Part shown: in pieces, positions 60,127 to 64,000 of the stretch
Position numbering within the stretch: position 1 is the first letter of the stretch
Layout of the letters: each line of letters opens with the position of its first letter
NCBI GenBank assembly: GCA_029245675.1
Contig: JAQWOV010000020.1
Span: 89,598 to 153,597, forward strand
Direction: 5' to 3'
DNA: 64,000 nucleotides
Origin: Acidimicrobiales bacterium
GTDB lineage: Bacteria; Actinomycetota; Acidimicrobiia; Acidimicrobiales; MedAcidi-G1
The notes under the pieces: generated by a model
Database searches by the model: none
Told to the model about the DNA's origin: nothing
Seen by the model: the letters and a program-made list of their open reading frames with translations, nothing else
Program-made: the position numbers and the translations under genes

Positions 60127-61062
60127 TCAGGTAACGCTACTTTCAACTGAAATGCTGTGTGCGAGATTCAGTTGCTGCTCGCTAACTTCATTGAAATTTT
60201 CACACCATGGCAACCCGTGATGCCCTCCGGCAACCAGCAACAACTCTGCGTTTGAAATTTTCTTAACCGCCTCTTTAGCGTGGTCCATAAGGGGAAAAGC
60301 ATCATTGGTGCCTTGCGTGATAAGAGTAGGAGCAGTTACCTCACTAAATGGAAGAGGAGTGAGGTTAATCTCATTTTTTTCATCATTACGGTGACCAATC
60401 TTTCTAAATTTTCTCGGAGCAAGAGAACGGGGGAGCCCTGCAACACTGGCGAGCCGATCAGGATCACTTGCGATCCAGTTCGTTGCTTGACGTTTCTCAT
60501 CCTTACTAAGTCCATCAGAGAGAATATCCACTACTAAAGCCGCCGATAGTTTCGGCCATTTTTCCGCTATCAGGCAGGAAAGCCATGTCCCAATTGCGGA
60601 TTCAGATATAGAGCGATCGATCCAATTACTCGCCGGACTGATTGGTAGAAGTACGGCTGCGTCTAAAAGTAACGCATTGGTTTTATTTGGATGTCGTGCA
60701 GCAAACTGAACTGCTGATGGGCCTCCCGAGGAGATACCAAGTACGGTCACTTTATCTATTGCTAAAACTTCAAGCATTGCGGCATACAAGTCGGCTTGTT
60801 GCGCAGGAGTTTTTCCTGACTCAAGTGGCGTTTGAAGGTATCCAGGGCGTGAAGGAGTTACCAATTCGCAGCCGCCGTTTTGGAGATGACGAGCCCACGC
60901 TAATCCTTGGTCAAACCCTCCCGGTGATCCATGGATGGCAAGCACCTTTGGGCCTGTACCTTCTCTGGCGACTTGAATCGGACCGAGCGGAGTATCAAGT
61001 AACTCGGAGTTCTCTTCTAGCTTTGTAATCAACTTTTTAGTCAATTGAGGCATGTGCTTCAC
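60127..61062 (-). CDS. Alpha/beta hydrolase
   Basis: A 311-residue alpha/beta hydrolase. IHGSPGGFDQG holds the oxyanion HG, the nucleophile Ser is in LGISSGGPSAV (about residue 110), and LITQGTNDAFP with GGHHGLPW supply acid and His. A lid of about 80 residues follows the nucleophile. Substrate unknown. Its stop lies 2 bases from that of the M23 gene. Confidence 0.85.
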   Translation of the reverse strand: MKHMPQLTKKLITKLEENSELLDTPLGPIQVAREGTGPKVLAIHGSPGGFDQGLAWARHLQNGGCELVTPSRPGYLQTPLESGKTPAQQADLYAAMLEVLAIDKVTVLGISSGGPSAVQFAARHPNKTNALLLDAAVLLPISPASNWIDRSISESAIGTWLSCLIAEKWPKLSAALVVDILSDGLSKDEKRQATNWIASDPDRLASVAGLPRSLAPRKFRKIGHRNDEKNEINLTPLPFSEVTAPTLITQGTNDAFPLMDHAKEAVKKISNAELLLVAGGHHGLPWCENFNEVSEQQLNLAHSISVESSVT

Positions 61063-61100
61063 TGTTCTTCCTGCGAAAAATTAAAGAACAAGTTCTTTCT

Positions 61101-61718
61101 TTATTCAAATAAAGGATCTCTCCACATCAGAGGGACTTTTGGTCCATCTTTTATAACTGCTTCACCTGTTACTTTAAAACCGTGACTCTCATATAAAGAC
61201 ACATTGTCAGGATTGCTTGATTCCAAATATGCGGGAATTTTTTCTTGATCACAGATATTCGTGACTGATTCGATAAGCGTTGAAGCAAGTCCTTTTCCTC
61301 GAGCTTCTGGCCGTGTCCCAACAAAGGACAGATACCAATGCCGGTCCTTAGGTTTCGCTTCGCCTAACACTCGCAAATTTGCAAGCCGATCACTTATCCA
61401 GTCTTGACCTAAGAGTGAAATCCCTGCAGCAACGACAGCGTTGAAAGATGAGTCGTTCTCAGAATCTTTTTCTGGCGCTTCCCAAAGGGCCGCTGCATTC
61501 CGTGCATCCGAACCAGATGGAACTAATAGTCGATCAGTCTCATTTCGACTCGCAAGACGATTCGCGAAAAAAGCAGCGAGCATCAGCGGCCTCTGCTCCT
61601 CGTCCTCAAATAGATAGGAGAGAACCGGGTCTTCCTGAAAGGCCGCGGTTAAACAAGCAACTGCTTCCGGATATAAAGCTGGAGTGCTTAAATTCAACTC
61701 TTCCGCGAATCTATACAC
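61101..61718 (-). CDS. GNAT family N-acetyltransferase
   Basis: A 205-residue GNAT-fold protein. Motif A reads FVGTRPEARGKGLASTLIE, with RGKG binding the pyrophosphate of acetyl-CoA; motif B ESHGFKVTGE follows. The N-terminal half (FQEDPVLSYLF) is like actinobacterial stand-alone acetyltransferases of unknown substrate. A 12-bp palindrome lies 17 bases upstream of its start, between it and the hppA stop. Confidence 0.87.
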   Translation of the reverse strand: MYRFAEELNLSTPALYPEAVACLTAAFQEDPVLSYLFEDEEQRPLMLAAFFANRLASRNETDRLLVPSGSDARNAAALWEAPEKDSENDSSFNAVVAAGISLLGQDWISDRLANLRVLGEAKPKDRHWYLSFVGTRPEARGKGLASTLIESVTNICDQEKIPAYLESSNPDNVSLYESHGFKVTGEAVIKDGPKVPLMWRDPLFE

Positions 61719-61734
61719 AAAATTCCTTACTTTT

Positions 61735-61746
61735 GTTATTAATAAC
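61735..61746. promoter_or_regulatory. 12-bp palindrome upstream of the acetyltransferase gene
   Basis: The sequence gttattaataac is a perfect palindrome between the hppA stop (61754) and the acetyltransferase start (61718). It could be an operator for the acetyltransferase. In such AT-rich sequence a chance origin is quite possible. Confidence 0.2.
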
Positions 61747-61753
61747 TTTGTTG

Positions 61754-63850
61754 TTAACCGACGAAGGCTGATGCGAAGACGAGAGAAACAATAGTCATTA
61801 CCTTAATGAGAATATTCATTGCAGGTCCAGAAGTGTCTTTGAATGGATCTCCAACGGTGTCGCCTACGACTGCTGCCTTGTGACTTTCTGAGCCTTTGCC
61901 TCCGAGGGCTCCTGTCTCTATGTATTTCTTAGCGTTATCCCATGCTCCACCTGCGTTGGCCATGAAAATTGCGAGGCAGAAGCCAGTAACTAAAGCTCCG
62001 GCGAGGAAGCCACCGAGAGCATCTACGCTAATGAAGCCAATGACGAGAGGAACGATGATCGCAAGAGCACCAGGAATGACCATTTCTTTTAATGAGGCCT
62101 TCGTTGAGATAGCGACGCAGCGGGCAGAGTCTGGAACAACTCCTTCTTCACCCTCACGTAACCCTGGAATCTCTCGGAACTGTCGCCTGACTTCTTCAAT
62201 CATTTCTTGTGCTGCTCGCCCTACTGCATCAATTGTTAAGGCTGCGAAAAGGAAGGGCAGCATTGCACCTACGAATAGTCCAATGAATACACTCACTTCA
62301 CCAATATTTAGCGAAAGATTTCCGCCTGCCATTTCAACTGCGAATTCAAAGCTCTTGAAGAGGGCCAGTGCGGTGAGCGCCGCTGAACCGACAGCAAACC
62401 CCTTTGCTATTGCTGCTGTGGTGTTTCCTAATGAGTCCAGTGCATCGGTTACTTCACGTACGCTTGGGTCTAATTCTGCCATTTCTGCGATACCGCCAGC
62501 ATTATCTGCTATTGGACCGTATGCATCAACTGATACCACTACACCTGTTGTAGCTAACATACCGATAGCTGCTACTGCGATTCCGTAAATACCACCGTCT
62601 AGATTACCTATGGAATCGAAGGCCATTTCTCCACCCCAATACGCAATAAGAACACCGACAGCCAGAAGTCCTACAGATGCTGCCACCGAGACCATACCTG
62701 CTGATATTCCCCCAAGAATGGTTGTAGCTGGTCCGGTTTTAGTCTGATCAGCAATTTTCTTTACAGGTCCATAATGGTCAGAGGTGTAAAATTCTGCTGT
62801 TTTACCGAGCGCCCAACCGACTAAGAGCCCACCGATTACTGATATTGCTAAACCGTATGCGTTATCAAACGCTGTCTCTTGACCAAAGAGCCACCCAGCA
62901 AGTATGACTGTGGCGATAACGGTGATAAGCATCGCGATATTCGTACCCATATGCAATGCGTGCGAAAGAGCCTTTGAATCAGTTGATTTCCCACCTTTTA
63001 CGAAGAAAGAACCAATAATTGATGCAATCATGCCGGCAAAAGCTATCGCCATTGGGAATACGAGCAACGAGATGGTCACAGATTGCGTAGCATTTTCTGC
63101 TGCTAAACCAGTAGCAAAAGCCACCAAAGATATTGGAGCAATTATTGAACCAGCGTAACTTTCGAAAAGATCCGCACCCATGCCGGCTACATCGCCGACA
63201 TTGTCACCAACGTTGTCGGCAATTGTTGCAGGATTCCTTGGGTCATCTTCCGGTATTCCTGCTTCAACTTTTCCAACTAAATCAGCGCCGACGTCAGCAG
63301 CTTTTGTATAAATACCGCCTCCAACACGACTGAATAAGGCGATTGAACTTGCACCAAGGCCATAGGCAGTTACAACTTCGAAAGCTTTGTCTACTTCTAA
63401 TGCGAGTACAAAAACAATGTAAACCAGCATCAGACCTAAGAGGGCAAGTCCTGCCACTGAGAATCCCATGACGGCTCCGCCTCGGAATGCGATAGGGAGT
63501 GCTTTTCCTGGGCCGTCTTTAGCGGCTTGTGTTGTTCGTGCATTAGCCATAGTGGCTACTGTCATGCCGACATAACCAGCTGTTGCGGAAAGGATTGCAC
63601 CTACTACATAAGTGACTGCTGCTAATGGTGCGATAAGTATTGCTATGAGAATCGCCATTGCTACGACAAAGATGGAAACCCATTTATATTCTTGATTCAA
63701 AAATGCTCGTGCACCTTTTTGGATTTCTGTCATCAAATGAACCATCCGGTCATTTCCTGGATCTGCTTTTTTAACATCTCGAAAGAAATATCCAGCAAGT
63801 ATGAGGCCAGCGATCGCTGACAGGGCGGCTATATAAGGGATGGATTCCAA
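61754..63850 (-). CDS. hppA: Membrane-bound ion-pumping pyrophosphatase (K+-dependent type)
   Basis: A 698-residue integral membrane pyrophosphatase with about 16 helices that pumps H+ or Na+ with PPi hydrolysis. [38 protein letters not shown] is split over the PPi site (near residues 195-232). The motif [12 protein letters not shown] has Ala where K+-independent enzymes have Lys, so it is predicted K+-dependent. Whether Na+ or H+ is moved cannot be told by eye. Single gene. Confidence 0.95.
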   Translation of the reverse strand: MESIPYIAALSAIAGLILAGYFFRDVKKADPGNDRMVHLMTEIQKGARAFLNQEYKWVSIFVVAMAILIAILIAPLAAVTYVVGAILSATAGYVGMTVATMANARTTQAAKDGPGKALPIAFRGGAVMGFSVAGLALLGLMLVYIVFVLALEVDKAFEVVTAYGLGASSIALFSRVGGGIYTKAADVGADLVGKVEAGIPEDDPRNPATIADNVGDNVGDVAGMGADLFESYAGSIIAPISLVAFATGLAAENATQSVTISLLVFPMAIAFAGMIASIIGSFFVKGGKSTDSKALSHALHMGTNIAMLITVIATVILAGWLFGQETAFDNAYGLAISVIGGLLVGWALGKTAEFYTSDHYGPVKKIADQTKTGPATTILGGISAGMVSVAASVGLLAVGVLIAYWGGEMAFDSIGNLDGGIYGIAVAAIGMLATTGVVVSVDAYGPIADNAGGIAEMAELDPSVREVTDALDSLGNTTAAIAKGFAVGSAALTALALFKSFEFAVEMAGGNLSLNIGEVSVFIGLFVGAMLPFLFAALTIDAVGRAAQEMIEEVRRQFREIPGLREGEEGVVPDSARCVAISTKASLKEMVIPGALAIIVPLVIGFISVDALGGFLAGALVTGFCLAIFMANAGGAWDNAKKYIETGALGGKGSESHKAAVVGDTVGDPFKDTSGPAMNILIKVMTIVSLVFASAFVG

Positions 63851-63986
63851 GGAACTCTCTCCTGATCTATTAGTTTCTGAACGCGCAATTTTACTTTAAA
63901 TGCTTATTTTACTGCATAATTTTTGCGGCTGAGGAAACGCTAGTAAAGATAGTGGCTCTGTTCAAACATCAAGCAAGAAGGAAAAC

Positions 63987-64000
63987 GTGACATCTGACCA
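63987..64000 (+). CDS. Possible start of a gene cut by the window edge
   Basis: A GTG at 63987 with AAGAAGGAAAAC just upstream begins a frame reading M-T-S-D before the window ends. The spacing of the ribosome site is good and no other feature lies here, but four codons cannot identify a product. Confidence 0.3.

Noticed and set aside
61896..62588. A 230-codon open frame antisense to hppA
   Set aside because: It is low-complexity Ala/Ser/Pro-rich sequence mirrored from the membrane helices of the pyrophosphatase, with no recognisable domain or ribosome site.
1..64000. CRISPR arrays, insertion sequences, prophage, rRNA genes, toxin-antitoxin or defence islands
   Set aside because: No regularly spaced repeats, transposase or phage-protein motifs, rRNA sequence, or recognisable defence genes were seen on either strand.

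Overview
The window looks like chromosome from a free-living, probably marine, streamlined actinobacterium, most likely in or near the Acidimicrobiia. This is an inference from the gene order rapZ-gap-pgk-tpi-secG, a DUF3151 protein, menaquinone MenB, an EthA-like monooxygenase, heterotetrameric sarcosine oxidase, AT-leaning composition for an actinobacterium, and very tight gene packing. I see no rRNA, CRISPR array, insertion sequence or phage gene. No stretch over about 300 bases lacks a gene.

Layout. Bases 1-4400 hold the tail of a methyltransferase, rapZ, the lower-glycolysis genes gapA, pgk and tpiA, and secG. A tRNA-Leu follows at 4447; the last 22 bases of its 3' end recur at 5105, flanking a DUF971 gene like the scar of a lost integrative element. 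From 5151 to 12041 come small membrane proteins, an amidohydrolase, the GTPase TypA, an enolase-superfamily enzyme, two duplicated DsrE-like genes and AhpC. Bases 12092-23433 are a mosaic of small catabolic and repair genes: four Fe(II)/2-oxoglutarate dioxygenases, an aldehyde dehydrogenase, a class II aldolase, a three-gene set of M24 peptidase, PhyH and Asp/Glu-racemase-like enzyme, a ferritin-like protein, and an AlkB-PAP2-SDR operon. LeuB and a ThDP decarboxylase/synthase are coupled at 23457-26182.

The most striking region is 27580-38404. Eight minus-strand genes with gaps of 8 bases or less run from 37149 down to 27580: an unknown protein, nitronate monooxygenase, SRPBCC protein, a sulfatase fused to a DJ-1/PfpI domain, a second sulfatase, a metallo-beta-lactamase-fold hydrolase, a haloalkane dehalogenase and a double DUF1330-like protein. 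A perfect 11-bp inverted repeat, a likely operator, sits just upstream. On its other side a 49-residue basic protein and a second nitronate monooxygenase run divergently. I infer an inducible pathway for sulfated and/or halogenated organic compounds.

Bases 38410-48848 carry an EthA-like monooxygenase, ribokinase, a DUF1185-aldehyde dehydrogenase-antiporter-thioesterase operon and a thiolase-SDR-crotonase operon. Bases 48898-55693 hold soxB-soxD-soxA-soxG with a betainyl-CoA-thioesterase-like gene and a transporter, which suggests use of methylated glycines. The window ends with upp, PhyH, PlsC, menB, an M23 peptidase, a hydrolase, a GNAT acetyltransferase, the membrane pyrophosphatase hppA and the first bases of one more gene. 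Convergent genes repeatedly abut or share stop codons and many operon genes overlap by 1, 4 or 8 bases.
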